A stretch of 64,000 bases of DNA from Xenophilus aerolatus (GTDB lineage Bacteria; Pseudomonadota; Gammaproteobacteria; Burkholderiales; Burkholderiaceae_C). The stretch lies in NCBI GenBank assembly GCA_029968055.1, contig JASCNX010000005.1, positions 310,001 to 374,000 on the forward strand. The letters are read 5' to 3'. The notes beneath the pieces were generated by a model. The model was not told the DNA's origin. It saw only the letters and a program-made list of their open reading frames with translations, and searched no databases. Position numbers and translations under genes: made by a program. Shown piece by piece: positions 63,616-64,000 of the stretch (position 1 is its first letter; every line of letters starts with the position of its first letter).

Positions 63616-64000
63616 ATGGCTGAAATCAAGAACTACACGCTGAACTTCGGTCCGCAGCACCCTGCGGCCCACGGTGTGCTGCGCCTCGTGCTCGAGCTCG
63701 ACGGCGAAGTCGTCCAGCGCGCCGACCCGCACATCGGCCTGCTGCACCGTGCCACCGAGAAGCTCGCCGAGCACAAGACCTACATCCAGTCGCTGCCGTA
63801 CATGGACCGTCTCGACTACGTGTCGATGATGTGCAACGAGCATGCGTACTGCCTGGCCATCGAGAAGCTGCTCGGCCTCGAGGTGCCGATCCGCGCCCAG
63901 TACATCCGCGTCATGTTCGCGGAGATCACGCGCCTGTTGAACCACCTCATGTGGCTCGGCTCGCACGGCAACGACTGCGGCAGCTCGACCATCCTGATCT
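63616..64000 (+). CDS. nuoD: NADH-quinone oxidoreductase subunit D (cut by window end)
   Basis: The first 128 residues of the 49-kDa subunit. [25 protein letters not shown] and [22 protein letters not shown] are the conserved start of the quinone-chamber subunit. The rest of the gene lies beyond position 64000. Confidence 0.96.
   Translation, partial: MAEIKNYTLNFGPQHPAAHGVLRLVLELDGEVVQRADPHIGLLHRATEKLAEHKTYIQSLPYMDRLDYVSMMCNEHAYCLAIEKLLGLEVPIRAQYIRVMFAEITRLLNHLMWLGSHGNDCGSSTILI

Overview
The window is a GC-rich (roughly two-thirds G+C), densely coding chromosomal segment from a betaproteobacterium. Burkholderiales, probably Comamonadaceae (Variovorax/Acidovorax-like), fits best. The reasons are the secG - tRNA-Leu(GAG) - nuoABCD order after tpiA and rpsO-pnp, two orphan Bug/TctC-type binding proteins, a NasR-controlled nitrate operon with ybiB and cobA at its end, and small stem-loop repeats that I associate with Comamonadaceae. 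The genus is an inference. I see no prophage, transposase, rRNA or CRISPR array.

Layout. 1-3.1 kb: an arsR - SRPBCC - GFA operon whose repressor site lies inside its own promoter, an esterase and an AraC regulator. 3.1-7 kb: a solute-binding protein, an isopenicillin-N-synthase-like (IPNS-like) 2-oxoglutarate/Fe(II) oxygenase and a VOC protein, divergent from a second IPNS-like oxygenase across a 450-bp spacer that carries an inverted duplication. 7-7.66 kb: a non-coding nested palindrome. 7.7-11.7 kb: NlpC/P60 lipoprotein, nucleoside deaminase, Phd/PIN toxin-antitoxin pair, DUF2272 protein, esterase. 11.8-14.7 kb: a complete ABC importer behind a probable sigma-54 promoter. 14.8-21.9 kb: malic enzyme MaeB and the glyoxylate (gcl-hyi-garR) operon with its LysR regulator. 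22-34.4 kb: mostly housekeeping genes (AI-2E transporter, aldo/keto reductase, NCS2 permease, mogA, darP, pmbA, NUDIX, yqeY, rpsU, BaiN-like flavoprotein, sterol desaturase, HDOD protein). 34.5-40.5 kb: two catabolic islands, a Bug protein with an intradiol dioxygenase, and a citryl-CoA-lyase-like protein with a Bug protein and a CoA-transferase. 40.6-51.6 kb: nitrate assimilation. 51.6-56.6 kb: tsaD, hydrolase, Hsp20, LivK-like binding protein, aminotransferase. 56.6-64 kb: rpsO, pnp, quinone oxidoreductase, tpiA, secG, tRNA-Leu and nuoA-D (nuoD cut by the window end).

How the genes work together. The clearest system is nitrate assimilation, read leftward from 51.6 kb: nasR (NIT plus ANTAR), two NtrC-like enhancer sites, a near-consensus sigma-54 promoter, a leader with two hairpins carrying identical AAAGGC hexaloops, and an intrinsic terminator whose 5' arm overlaps the second hairpin. 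Then come nrtABC-type transport genes, an NAD(P)H-flavoprotein, nitrate reductase with a C-terminal BFD-type [2Fe-2S] domain, ybiB and cobA. This predicts NtrC control of initiation and NasR antitermination. No nitrite reductase gene is present in the window. The second theme is uptake and oxidation of an unknown small molecule at 3-14.7 kb; the NMT1/THI5-like binding proteins, two IPNS-like oxygenases and the sigma-54 promoter suggest an N-containing (perhaps pyrimidine-like) substrate, but this is a hypothesis.

Repeats. Three copies of a hairpin element with 47-49-bp arms sit directly after stop codons inside three operons (12.6, 19.0 and 47.5 kb). A 114-bp arm inverted repeat surrounds a REP-like palindrome at 7.15-7.56 kb. 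A 23-bp stem-loop repeat occurs at 8.2 and 50.1 kb.
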